The notes beneath the pieces are model-generated. The model made no database searches and had not been told where the DNA came from. It was given only the letters and a program-made list of their open reading frames with translations. This document shows positions 9,041-16,895 of a stretch of DNA of 25,718 bases, piece by piece (the first letter of the stretch is position 1; the number at the start of each line of letters is the position of its first letter). The position numbers and the translations under genes were made by a program. The stretch is from Fen-1258 sp964595365 (GTDB lineage: Bacteria > Bacteroidota > Ignavibacteria > Ignavibacteriales > Melioribacteraceae): positions 1-25,718 of the forward strand of contig CAZQQC010000029.1 of NCBI GenBank assembly GCA_964595365.1. The letters run 5' to 3'.

Positions 9041-9108
9041 GAGTGTAGAACGAAGAACGTAGAATCTAATATGCGTTCTAAGCTCTTCACTCTACGTTCT
9101 GCACTCTT
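9039..9108. repeat. Heptad-repeat hairpin element, copy 1
   Basis: Arms at 9039-9052 and 9095-9108 pair over 14 bp with one G-T wobble. Both arms are built from a 7-bp period: read on the pyrimidine-rich strand, units such as TACGTTC, TTCGTTC, TACACTC, TTCACTC and TGCACTC fit TWCRYTC closely. The right arm ends directly at the serS stop codon (9110-9112). Related elements are at 16842-16895 and 25338-25392. Confidence 0.75.
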
Positions 9109-9109
9109 T

Positions 9110-10387
9110 TCATCCAATAACTTCAAATCCGGTATATTGGTGTAAAACTTTTGGAACTATAATTTTCCCTTCCGGCGTTTGATAATTTTCAAGAATAGAA
9201 ACCATCAAGCGGCTCGTCGCAAGTCCGGAACCGTTTAATGTGTGAACGAACTCGAGCTTCTTAGTTTCTTCTCTTCTGAAACGGATGTTCGCTCTGCGCG
9301 CCTGGAATGCCTCGAAGTTGCTGCACGAAGAAGCCTCAAGCCATTTTTCCTCTGCCGGGGACCAGGTTTCAATGTCGTAACATTTTGCTGCTGAAAAACT
9401 TAAATCACCGGTACACAACAAAAGAATACGATACGGAATATTCAGCGCTTTCAGAATATCTTCGGCATCGTTAACTAATGCTTCCAATTCATCATAAGAA
9501 TTTCCCGGCTTAGAAAATTTTACCATTTCAACTTTATTGAACTGATGAACGCGCAAAAGCCCTTTATATTCTTTTCCGTACGAACCGGCTTCTCTTCTGA
9601 AACAGGGCGTGTAGCCAACATATTTAATCGGCAAATCTTTCTCGACAAGAATTTCATCGCGATGAATATTTGTGATCGGAACCTCGGCAGTGGGCACCGG
9701 GTACAAACCGTCTTTCTCAATCAAATACATGTCTTCTTCCATTTTAGGAAGTTGACCGGTTCCCATCATTGATTCTTTGTTGACTAACACAGGCGGAAAA
9801 ATTTCCGAGTAGTTGTGATGATGCAGATGATAATCCAGCATATAATTAATCAGTGCACGTTCAAGAGTAGCACCTTTGCCGGTGTAAAGTGGAAAACCGG
9901 AACCGGAAATTTTTGTGCCCCTGTCAAAATCCATGATAGATAATTTCTTTCCGAGCTCGACATGATCTAAAACCTTAAAATCATTTTCGAACGTAAATCC
10001 ATCCGGCAGCCATCGGCGTACATCAACATTCTGTTCTGCGCTTGAACCAGAAGGTACGGAAGAGTGAGCAAGATTAGGCGTGTAGTACAAAATATCGTCC
10101 AGCCCATTTTCAATTGTTCGAAGCTGTCCATCAAGCATTGCAATTTCATCACCTACGCGTTTCATCTCTGCAAACACTGTAGTTGTATCCTGCCCCGCTT
10201 TTTTCATCATTGGAATCCGGGCAGAAACTTGATTGCGTTTGGCTTTTAAGTCTTCAACTTTTGCAATGAGTGTGCGGCGTTGCTCATCCAATTCCAAAAT
10301 TTTATCGACTACATCAGCAGCGTTTTTATTTCTTAATCCTTGCCTAACCAGATCCGGATTTTCACGAATGAGTTTTATGTCGAGCAT
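9110..10387 (-). CDS. serS: Seryl-tRNA synthetase
   Basis: 425-aa class II aminoacyl-tRNA synthetase that charges tRNA-Ser (and tRNA-Sec where present) in the cytosol. Residues ~1-110 form the long coiled-coil tRNA-binding arm (LDEQRRTLIAKVEDLKAKRNQ). Motif 2 lies around CFRREAGSYG and motif 3 is GSGLATSRLMVSILENYQ near the C-terminus. Length is normal. The ATG overlaps the stop of a 37-codon mini-ORF as TAATG, and that mini-ORF overlaps the leuS stop, so leuS, mini-ORF and serS appear translationally linked. Confidence 0.97.
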   Translation of the reverse strand: MLDIKLIRENPDLVRQGLRNKNAADVVDKILELDEQRRTLIAKVEDLKAKRNQVSARIPMMKKAGQDTTTVFAEMKRVGDEIAMLDGQLRTIENGLDDILYYTPNLAHSSVPSGSSAEQNVDVRRWLPDGFTFENDFKVLDHVELGKKLSIMDFDRGTKISGSGFPLYTGKGATLERALINYMLDYHLHHHNYSEIFPPVLVNKESMMGTGQLPKMEEDMYLIEKDGLYPVPTAEVPITNIHRDEILVEKDLPIKYVGYTPCFRREAGSYGKEYKGLLRVHQFNKVEMVKFSKPGNSYDELEALVNDAEDILKALNIPYRILLLCTGDLSFSAAKCYDIETWSPAEEKWLEASSCSNFEAFQARRANIRFRREETKKLEFVHTLNGSGLATSRLMVSILENYQTPEGKIIVPKVLHQYTGFEVIG

Positions 10388-10499
10388 TAATTCTCCAAAA
10401 CTTTAGCTAAATAATATTCAATCATCCTCACAAATTCATCCGCATTTTCTACCTGAATTTGAATGTCTTTTTTAGATCTTCGATTTGTTCAATTCTCAT
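10387..10499 (-). CDS. Mini-ORF between leuS and serS, needs a -1 frameshift
   Basis: The ATG at 10499 overlaps the leuS stop as ATGA. In frame 0 it reads only 16 codons (MRIEQIEDLKKTFKFR, then TAG). The -1 frame continues smoothly from the same place as KDIQIQVENADEFVRMIEYY and onward, ending in a TAA that overlaps the serS ATG (TAATG, 10389-10385). The two frames join at CTA AAA AAG, which contains the heptamer A_AAA_AAG, the slippery sequence used in E. coli dnaX. A -1 shift there gives a 37-aa acidic, helix-prone protein. Alternatives are one missing A in the assembly or a real mutation. I do not recognise the protein. The fit at both ends argues that the full 37-codon product is, or recently was, made. 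Confidence 0.5.
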
Positions 10500-12949
10500 T
10501 TTACAACTATATTATAAATTTTATTAGGAACATAAATTTCTTTAACAACCAGTTTGCCGTCGGTATGGTTTTTCACTCTTTCATCGGCAAAGATAATCTT
10601 CTTCACCTCGTCTTGTGATAAGTTTACCTGCATTTCAATTTTTGCTCTGACTTTTCCGTTTACTTGAACAGCAACCGTTACGCTCTCAACACTTAAGGCT
10701 TTTCCGTCAACATTATAAGTCACCGGCTTTTCAAAAAGCGATTTTTCTTTTCCAAGCATCTGCCAGCATTCCTCTCCGAGATGGGGGGCAAGCGGCGCCA
10801 GCATATATGCAAATCTCTCCAGAGCGTATGTTTGAAAATCTTTTCTACATTTGTCCAAACTTTTTAATTCGTTAAGCAGTTCCATCAATGCAGCAACCGC
10901 AGTATTGAATCTAAAATTGTCTATCTCGATGCCAACTTTTTCCAGAGTCTGGTTGGTCTTTCGATAAATTGATTTTTCAACTTCGTCTAGTTCATAGAGA
11001 TTATATTTTTCTTGCGACGGATTTTCTTTCGCAACATTGCTGTACGATTCAAACATTGTATAAGTCCTCTGCACAAAACGATCGATGCCAACAATTCCTT
11101 TGTCGCTCCAATCTCCGCCGAGTTCGTACGGACCCATGAACATCAAATACATTCTGAAAACGTCAGCGCCGTAAGTTTCAATGAAAGAATTTGGATCGAC
11201 AACATTGCCGCGGGATTTGGACATTTTCGCACCTTGATTCGTAATTGTTCCTTGATGAATCAATTTGTTGAACGGTTCATCGCTATTTACCATCCCGATA
11301 TCGCGTAAAAATTTATGAATGAACCGGGCATACAAAAGATGCATAACTGCATGTTCGGATCCACCGACGTATGTATCGACCGGCGTCCACACATTGGCAA
11401 GTTTCATATCGAACATTCCCTGCTCAAACTTCGGATTGAGATAACGCAGATAATACCACGACGAATCAACGAACGTATCCATCGTATCTACGTCGCGTTC
11501 GGCATTACCACCGCACTGCGGACATTTTGTGCTGACGAATTCAGAATTACCGGCAAGAGGAGAACCACCTTCCGGTTTGAAGCCGACATTATAGGGCAGC
11601 ACAACAGGCAGTTGATCTTCGGGAACGGGAACTTCGCCGCACTTATTGCAATGAACAATCGGAATCGGTGTTCCCCAGTAACGTTGACGTGAAATTAACC
11701 AGTCGCGCAGACGATAATTAATTGTTTGCCTGCCGATTTTTTTTTCTTCGAGCCAACCGATAATTTTTTTCTTCGCTTCATCAACATACAACCCGTTTAG
11801 AAACCCGCTGTTGATTGCCGGACCATCTTCGGTATAAGCTTTGCCGTCAAAATCTTCCGGCGGCTGAACTGTTCTGATAATTGGCAGATCAAATTTTTCT
11901 GCGAACTCCCAATCACGTTCATCCTGCCCCGGCACAGCCATAATTGCGCCTGTTCCATAAGTCATCAGAACATAATCTGCAATCCAGATTGGAATCTTTT
12001 TCCCGTTGACGGGATTAACTGCAAACGCTCCGGTATTAAAGCCGGTTTTTTCTTTTATGGTTGAAGTACGGTCGATTTCTGTCATTAATTTGATCGAATC
12101 TTTGTACGCTTCAACTTTACTTTTGAATTCACCTGTAGTCAATTTATCAACCAGCGGATGTTCGGGCGCTAAAACCATGTACGTTGCACCGAAGAGTGTA
12201 TCCGGCCGGGTTGTAAAAATTTTTATTGAATCGTTGCTTCCGTAAACCTTGAAATCGACCTCGGCACCAAAACTTTTTCCGATCCAGTTGGTCTGCATAA
12301 TTTTTGTTTTCTCGGGCCAGTCTATTTTGTTCAGACCGTCGAGAAGTTCATCGGCATAATCAGTAATCTTGAAAAACCACTGAGTAAGATTCTTCTGAAC
12401 AACTACCGTTCCGCAACGTTCGCATGTTCCATCGCTCAGAACTTGTTCTCGTGCCAAAACGGTTTGGTCTTTAGGGCACCAGTTAACAGGTGCATTTTTT
12501 CTGTAAGCCAAACCCTTTTTATAAAGTTGAAGGAAAAGCCACTGATTCCATTTATAATATTCCGGAACACAAGTCATCAGCTCGGCATCCCAATCGTACA
12601 TTCCACCCATTCGTTTAACCATTTTGCGGATGTCACCGATGTTTTTCAAAGTGCTGTCTTGGGGATGCACACCGGTTTTGATCGCATAATTTTCTGCCGG
12701 TAAGCCGAATGCATCGTAACCCATCGGTTCAAAAGCGTTGTAGCCCTTTAATTTTTTGAAACGCGCCCAGGAATCGGTTGGTCCGTAATTGTACCAGTGA
12801 CCAATGTGCATCTTTGCAGCAGATGGATAAATAAACATGACAAGGCAATAAAGCTTTTTATCGGTTTGGCTTAGATCAGTTTTATAGATTTTTTTTTCGT
12901 CCCAAAACTTCTGCCATTTTGATTCGACTTCTTGAAAAGGGTATTTCAT
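10496..12949 (-). CDS. leuS: Leucyl-tRNA synthetase
   Basis: 817-aa class I synthetase that attaches leucine to tRNA-Leu in the cytosol. The HIGH motif is at 48-51 (within YPSAAKMHIGHW) and KMSKS at 575-579. Between them lies the CP1 editing domain, with the threonine-rich IFTTRPDTLFGATY and the YGTGAIMAVPGQDERD motif that binds mischarged substrate. Cys-containing zinc motifs appear before it (CPKDQTVLAREQ...CERCG) and after it (CNKCG, CPQCGG). Length is typical for bacterial LeuS. A promoter lies at 12980-13010. The stop overlaps the start of the mini-ORF that precedes serS. Confidence 0.97.
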   Translation of the reverse strand: MKYPFQEVESKWQKFWDEKKIYKTDLSQTDKKLYCLVMFIYPSAAKMHIGHWYNYGPTDSWARFKKLKGYNAFEPMGYDAFGLPAENYAIKTGVHPQDSTLKNIGDIRKMVKRMGGMYDWDAELMTCVPEYYKWNQWLFLQLYKKGLAYRKNAPVNWCPKDQTVLAREQVLSDGTCERCGTVVVQKNLTQWFFKITDYADELLDGLNKIDWPEKTKIMQTNWIGKSFGAEVDFKVYGSNDSIKIFTTRPDTLFGATYMVLAPEHPLVDKLTTGEFKSKVEAYKDSIKLMTEIDRTSTIKEKTGFNTGAFAVNPVNGKKIPIWIADYVLMTYGTGAIMAVPGQDERDWEFAEKFDLPIIRTVQPPEDFDGKAYTEDGPAINSGFLNGLYVDEAKKKIIGWLEEKKIGRQTINYRLRDWLISRQRYWGTPIPIVHCNKCGEVPVPEDQLPVVLPYNVGFKPEGGSPLAGNSEFVSTKCPQCGGNAERDVDTMDTFVDSSWYYLRYLNPKFEQGMFDMKLANVWTPVDTYVGGSEHAVMHLLYARFIHKFLRDIGMVNSDEPFNKLIHQGTITNQGAKMSKSRGNVVDPNSFIETYGADVFRMYLMFMGPYELGGDWSDKGIVGIDRFVQRTYTMFESYSNVAKENPSQEKYNLYELDEVEKSIYRKTNQTLEKVGIEIDNFRFNTAVAALMELLNELKSLDKCRKDFQTYALERFAYMLAPLAPHLGEECWQMLGKEKSLFEKPVTYNVDGKALSVESVTVAVQVNGKVRAKIEMQVNLSQDEVKKIIFADERVKNHTDGKLVVKEIYVPNKIYNIVVK

Positions 12950-12979
12950 TCAAGCTGCATTAGTTGTTAAAATCGGATT

Positions 12980-13010
12980 CAAACTTATCAAAAACAGCGT
13001 GGTTTATCAA
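12980..13010 (-). promoter_or_regulatory. Bacteroidota-type promoter for leuS
   Basis: On the minus strand, TTG (13010-13008), a spacer of exactly 20 bp, TAAGTTTG (12987-12980). The -7 box ends 30 bp before the leuS ATG. It probably drives leuS, the mini-ORF and serS. No T-box-like leader would fit in the remaining space. Confidence 0.65.
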
Positions 13011-13059
13011 GGAACACCTCTATTTATAGGCTTGAAATCGTGCTTTAATCATATATGTG

Positions 13060-13090
13060 TTGTCAAAATTGAAAAGTATTTATAAGTTTA
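13060..13090 (+). promoter_or_regulatory. Promoter for the DUF433/DUF5615 pair
   Basis: TTG (13060-13062), 20-bp spacer, TAAGTTTA (13083-13090), one base off TAnnTTTG. It ends 23 bp before the DUF433 ATG and is divergent from the leuS promoter. Confidence 0.5.
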
Positions 13091-13113
13091 GCCAGAGTTA
13101 ATTTGAGCAAACA

Positions 13114-13341
13114 ATGAAAAAGTATAAGAGGATAAAAATCGACGCGGAAAAAACGGGCGGTGTCCCATGTATTCGCGATCTGCGAATGCCTGTAGCGACA
13201 ATTATTGAAATATTAGCCGAAGGATATGACACAAAACAGATCTTAAAAGAACACCAAGAACTTCAAATAGAGGACATACAGGAAGCTCTCCGTTTTGCCT
13301 CGGAAACTCTTCGTTATAGAGAAATTCCTTTCGCAATCTAA
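13114..13341 (+). CDS. DUF433 family protein, antitoxin-like
   Basis: 75-aa protein of the DUF433 family, small winged-helix-like proteins that often sit directly before a DUF5615/PIN-like toxin. Family marks are the GGVPCIRDLRMPVATIIEILAEG stretch (residues 15-37; commonly GxPxIxGTRIPV...), then ILKEHQELQIEDIQEALRFA. The stop overlaps the ATG of the DUF5615 frame as TAATG, the usual toxin-antitoxin layout. Since that partner frame is broken by two amber codons, this may now be an orphan antitoxin. DNA binding and autoregulation are inferred from the family only. Confidence 0.8.
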   Translation: MKKYKRIKIDAEKTGGVPCIRDLRMPVATIIEILAEGYDTKQILKEHQELQIEDIQEALRFASETLRYREIPFAI

Positions 13342-13706
13342 TGAATTTCTTGATTGACAATAATCTTTCACCATTATTATCGAAACTGCTAAGCGATGCT
13401 GGTTATGATTCAGTTCATGTAAAACAAATTGGGATGTAGAAAGCATCGGATTTAGAAATATTCTAGTATGCATTTAGAGAAAAAAGAAACATAATAACGG
13501 CTGACACAGATTTTAGTTTTATTCTTTCCAGATGGAATTCTAATTTACCATCTGTAATTCTTCTTAGATATTTTCCTTATAGACCGGAAATTCGATTCAC
13601 CGTCATTTCAAAAATAATAACACAATACGAAACCGAGCTTTCTAAAGGCTCGCTTGTTTTAATTGAGCCAGAGCGGGTCCGCATAAGAACACTCCCTCTA
13701 CTATAG
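13341..13706 (+). pseudogene. DUF5615 PIN-like toxin, interrupted by two TAG codons
   Basis: A single frame from ATG 13341 to TAG 13704-13706 (121 codons) reads as a complete DUF5615 protein apart from two in-frame TAG codons, at codon 33 (13437-13439) and codon 42 (13464-13466). Family marks remain on both sides: MNFLIDNNLSPLLSKLL at the N-terminus with the acidic LIDNNLS, and IITADTDFSFIL in the middle. The first TAG sits where relatives have Gln in a G-(L/M)-Q-x-A-S-D motif, and the second where they usually have Glu in EIxEYA. Each is one base change away (CAG or GAG). There is no frameshift. The toxin is therefore probably dead, unless amber codons are suppressed, for which I see no evidence. 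Confidence 0.8.
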
Positions 13707-13781
13707 AAATCAAATTTGGTATTTAATTTCCACCCGCCTTTTTATAATTTGCTTTCAAAATAAATAGGAATTGAGGAAACA

Positions 13782-15824
13782 ATGAAAAGATTTGCAGCTC
13801 TGTTATTATTTCTTGTCACAACAATTTCATTAAACGCTCAACAAAGACATGCAATGACAGTCGAAGACATGTGGAATATGAAACGCATCGGCAGTTTCGA
13901 CCTTTCACAGGACGGCAACACAATTGCATTCAGCGTTACAACCTACAACATGGAAAAAAATAAAGGCAACACTGATATTTATTTAATTAATGCCAACGGA
14001 CAAAATTTGCGTCCGTTCAAAAACAGCGATGAGAACGAAAGCGTTCCAAAATTTTCACCCGATGGATCAAAAATCGCTTATGAATACAAAGACCAAATTT
14101 GGATTGCTAATACCGATGGATCGGGTGCAACGCAATTAACAAATCTTTACACCGGCGCTTCCGGCATGGTTTGGTCAAAAGACGGAAAGAAAATTCTTTT
14201 TGTTTCAAGTGTTTATCCCGATTGCAAAACTCAGGAGTGCAACGAGCGGCGGGATAAAGAAGCCGGGGCGAGCAAAGTGAAAGCCAAAATTTTTACAGAA
14301 CTGATGTACCGTCACTGGAATGTTTGGCGCGGCGACAAACGCAGTCATCTATTCTTAATGAACTTAGAGACGAACCAGACCAAAGATTTAACCGAAGAGA
14401 GCTATGCCGATGTTCCACCAATTGCACTCGGTAGCGACCAGGATTATTCTTTTAGTCCCCTCGATCAGGAAATCGCATTTACAATTAACACCGATGCATG
14501 GAAAAAAAACAGCGATACAAAATTAGCTGCTAGCACTAACAATGATGTTGTAGTTATTAATAATCCAGCACACGGCGTTTTGTTCGATCAAATTTCTACA
14601 AGCAAAGGAAATGACAACCAACCGGTTTATTCGCCCGATGGAAAGTTTATCGCGTTCCGTTCATCGCCGCGAGCAGGTTTCGAGTCGGATAAACAATCGA
14701 TCGTACTTTATGATAGAACGACACGAAAGATAACCGATTTAACCTCGAAGATTGATTTTTCGGTCGGGCAAATTTTGTGGTCGCCGGATCAAAAATATAT
14801 TTATTACGATGCCGATCGCGAGGCGTTTCATTCGATCTTCAAATTAAATGTTGCAACCGGCAAAAATACTTTGCTTCTGAAAGATGGATTCAATACAAAT
14901 ATGAAAATTTCTGCCGACGGAAAAACTCTTTATTTTAACAGACAGAAAACAAATTTGCCGGTTGAAATTTTTTCAGTAAATACCGACGGCAGCAATCTAA
15001 AACAAATTACTTCGATCAACGGCGAACTGCTTTCAAAAATTCAGTTTGGCGATTTTGATACATTCTGGAGTTCCGGCGCAGAAGGCACAAAAGTTCAGTC
15101 AATCTTGATCAAACCGCCGTTTTTCGACTCGAATAAAAAATATCCGCTCATATTTTTAATTCACGGAGGACCTCAAGGAAATTGGCCGGATGAATTTCAT
15201 TACAGATGGAATTTGCAATTGTTCGCATCGAAAGGTTATGTTGTTGTTGCAACAAATCCGCGCGGCAGTACCGGCTACGGACAAAAATTTACCGACGAAA
15301 TTTCAGGCGACTGGGGCGGAAAAGTTTATAATGATTTAATGAAGGCGTACGATTACGCAATTAAAAATTTCAAATTCATCGATCCAAAAAACACTTTTGC
15401 TGCCGGCGCATCGTATGGCGGTTACATGATTAACTGGCTCGAAGGACACACATCAAGATTCAATGCGGTTGTTTCTCACGATGGTGTTTACAATATGGAA
15501 GCGATGTTCGGCTCGACCGAAGAATTATGGTTCCCTATTTGGGAAATGAAAGGTGTGCCGTGGAAAAACAGGACCCTTTATGAAAAATGGTCGCCGAACA
15601 GATTCGTGAAAAATTTCAAAACCCCGATGCTTGTAGTTCAAGGCGCAAACGATTTCCGTATTCCGGATACACAGGCAATGGAATTGTTCACCGCGCTTCA
15701 AATGCGAGGCATACCGAGCAAACTTCTTTATTTCCCGGATGAGTATCATTTTGTGACCAAACCGCAAAATGCCCGGCTCTGGTGGAATACAATTTTTGAC
15801 TGGTTCAATCAATACAAAAAATGA
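13782..15824 (+). CDS. Secreted S9 family serine peptidase (prolyl oligopeptidase superfamily)
   Basis: 680-aa exported peptidase of the S9 clan, acylaminoacyl-peptidase/dipeptidyl-peptidase type. Residues 1-20 are a signal peptide (MKRF, hydrophobic core, then LNAQ). Residues ~35-420 form a beta-propeller of PD40-like repeats (SPDGSKIAYEY, SPDGKFIAFRS, SPDQKYIYYD, SADGKTLYF). The C-terminal alpha/beta hydrolase has nucleophile Ser544 in GASYGGYM, Asp624 in GANDFRIP and His656 in DEYHF, a complete triad. It likely trims peptides in the periplasm for nutrition. The start is supported by GAGGAAACA before the ATG and by the signal peptide. The YkvA-like gene follows after 12 bp. Confidence 0.93.
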   Translation: MKRFAALLLFLVTTISLNAQQRHAMTVEDMWNMKRIGSFDLSQDGNTIAFSVTTYNMEKNKGNTDIYLINANGQNLRPFKNSDENESVPKFSPDGSKIAYEYKDQIWIANTDGSGATQLTNLYTGASGMVWSKDGKKILFVSSVYPDCKTQECNERRDKEAGASKVKAKIFTELMYRHWNVWRGDKRSHLFLMNLETNQTKDLTEESYADVPPIALGSDQDYSFSPLDQEIAFTINTDAWKKNSDTKLAASTNNDVVVINNPAHGVLFDQISTSKGNDNQPVYSPDGKFIAFRSSPRAGFESDKQSIVLYDRTTRKITDLTSKIDFSVGQILWSPDQKYIYYDADREAFHSIFKLNVATGKNTLLLKDGFNTNMKISADGKTLYFNRQKTNLPVEIFSVNTDGSNLKQITSINGELLSKIQFGDFDTFWSSGAEGTKVQSILIKPPFFDSNKKYPLIFLIHGGPQGNWPDEFHYRWNLQLFASKGYVVVATNPRGSTGYGQKFTDEISGDWGGKVYNDLMKAYDYAIKNFKFIDPKNTFAAGASYGGYMINWLEGHTSRFNAVVSHDGVYNMEAMFGSTEELWFPIWEMKGVPWKNRTLYEKWSPNRFVKNFKTPMLVVQGANDFRIPDTQAMELFTALQMRGIPSKLLYFPDEYHFVTKPQNARLWWNTIFDWFNQYKK

Positions 15825-15836
15825 AAGGGGTATAAA

Positions 15837-16175
15837 ATGAATTACGATCCAAGAGATTACGAAGTTCAATACGACACCGAAGAAAAAGTTGAACGCGGCA
15901 GCAAATACGTTGAAGAACGATTGTGGAAAAAAGTAGAGAAGGAAGGAAGCAAAATAAGATTTGCGGACGATGCGAAGGCGTTGTTCCGTTATATGAAAGA
16001 CAAAAATATTGCGTGGTATCGCAAGTCAATTGTTGTCGGCGCGCTGATTTACTTCATCAGTCCGATAGATGCCATCCCGGATTTCGCACCGTTCTTTGGA
16101 TATCTTGACGACCTCGGAATTATCACTGCTGTAATTGCATTTATGGGAAAAGAAATTTCTGCTTATTACGATTAA
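15837..16175 (+). CDS. YkvA/DUF1232 family membrane-associated protein
   Basis: 112-aa protein. The N-terminal half is highly charged. The C-terminal half has the DUF1232 core: hydrophobic IVVGALIYFISPIDAIPDF, then FGYLDDLGIITAVI. The SPIDxIPDxxPxxGxxDD pattern is the family signature. The role of this family is not established; the hydrophobic core suggests membrane association. A good ribosome-binding site (AAAGGGG) lies 6 bp before the ATG, and the gene starts 12 bp after the S9 peptidase, so they are probably cotranscribed. Confidence 0.85.
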   Translation: MNYDPRDYEVQYDTEEKVERGSKYVEERLWKKVEKEGSKIRFADDAKALFRYMKDKNIAWYRKSIVVGALIYFISPIDAIPDFAPFFGYLDDLGIITAVIAFMGKEISAYYD

Positions 16176-16285
16176 GGAACTTGCTTAAAAAATTAAAAAC
16201 TCTTTCCGGTGAACCGGGCCAGCAGAAATCAAAAATGCCGATGCTGTTTATTGGCGGGGCAATTATATGAGGGCAGCTTATTTCT

Positions 16286-16293
16286 TATCTTTG
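16286..16293 (+). promoter_or_regulatory. Possible -7 element for the Nudix gene
   Basis: TATCTTTG matches TAnnTTTG and lies 23 bp before the ATG at 16317. The -33 position at the 20-bp spacing reads TTA instead of TTG, so the promoter is weaker than the others. It favours the 16317 start, because a transcript from here could not encode the 36-residue N-terminal extension. Confidence 0.4.
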
Positions 16294-16316
16294 CAAGAAA
16301 TATTTTAGAGGATCAA

Positions 16317-16859
16317 ATGAATTTTTCGGTAACTAAATCCGAAATAATTTTTCGCGGAAAAGTCTTTGACGTTCAAGTCGATGAAATAGAATATAACGGT
16401 AGCGGCAACAAAGCAAGGCGCGAGGTTGCAGTTCACCCCGGCGGCGCTGTAGTCGTTGCAGTAAAGAATGACGGTAAGATTGTTATGGTAACGCAGCACC
16501 GTTATCCCAGCAAACAAGTCTTGCTCGAATTGCCCGCAGGCAAACTCGATAAGGGCGAAGACCCCCTCGTCTGCGCAATCAGAGAATTGACCGAAGAAAC
16601 CGGGTACACATCAAACAAAATTACAAAGCTCGGCAAGATTCATACTAGTCCCGGTTTTTGTTCGGAGGTCTTGCACATTTATCTTGCGGAAGATTTAATA
16701 CCGGGAAATCATGCACGAGAAGAAGGCGAAGAAGGAATGGAAATGTTTGAATTCACCATGAAAGAGATTGAAGAAAAAATTCGGACGGGTGAAATTGCTG
16801 ATGCAAAAACTATTTGCGGAATCAGCATGTACAAACTGAACGTAGAACGTAGAGTGTAG
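16317..16859 (+). CDS. Nudix hydrolase, ADP-ribose pyrophosphatase type
   Basis: 180-aa Nudix hydrolase, most like the ADP-ribose/NDP-sugar pyrophosphatase group, which cleaves ADP-ribose to AMP and ribose-5-phosphate. The Nudix box is complete at residues 75-97: G75, E81, R89-E90, E93-E94, G96. The preceding QHRYPSKQVLLELPAGKLD is typical of this subgroup. I chose ATG 16317 because GAGG precedes it closely and a -7-like box lies at 16286-16293. An upstream in-frame start at 16209 would add 36 residues unlike the family (including CRCCLLAG). The last codons and the TAG stop lie inside a heptad-repeat hairpin shared with the end of murI. Confidence 0.9.
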   Translation: MNFSVTKSEIIFRGKVFDVQVDEIEYNGSGNKARREVAVHPGGAVVVAVKNDGKIVMVTQHRYPSKQVLLELPAGKLDKGEDPLVCAIRELTEETGYTSNKITKLGKIHTSPGFCSEVLHIYLAEDLIPGNHAREEGEEGMEMFEFTMKEIEEKIRTGEIADAKTICGISMYKLNVERRV

Positions 16860-16895
16860 AGTGATTCAAAACTCTACGTTCTACACTCTTCACTC
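16842..16895. repeat. Heptad-repeat hairpin, copy 2, between convergent genes
   Basis: A perfect 14-bp inverted repeat (GTAGAACGTAGAGT at 16842-16855 with ACTCTACGTTCTAC at 16871-16884), loop 15 nt. Both arms show the 7-bp period (TACACTC, TACGTTC, TTCACTC). It carries the stops of both neighbours: the Nudix TAG at 16857-16859 in the loop and the murI TGA at 16892-16890. It probably works as a bidirectional terminator, although long U-tracts are absent. Confidence 0.75.

Noticed and set aside
13437..13466. Pyrrolysine or general amber recoding in the DUF5615 frame
   Set aside because: No supporting tRNA or synthetase in the window, and other genes here (Nudix, for example) use TAG as an ordinary stop.
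13715..13751. Promoter for the S9 peptidase (TTTG ... TATAATTTG)
   Set aside because: Spacing is about 25 bp and the -7 box is off by one position, so it does not fit the pattern seen at the other genes.
16181..16270. 29-codon TTG-started frame (LLKKLKTLSGEPGQQ...) between the DUF1232 and Nudix genes
   Set aside because: AAGGA is only 2 bp from the TTG, there is no recognisable product, and nothing else separates it from chance.
16209..16316. 36-codon N-terminal extension of the Nudix protein
   Set aside because: Sequence is unlike the family, and the ATG at 16317 has a close GAGG and a -7-like box between the two starts.
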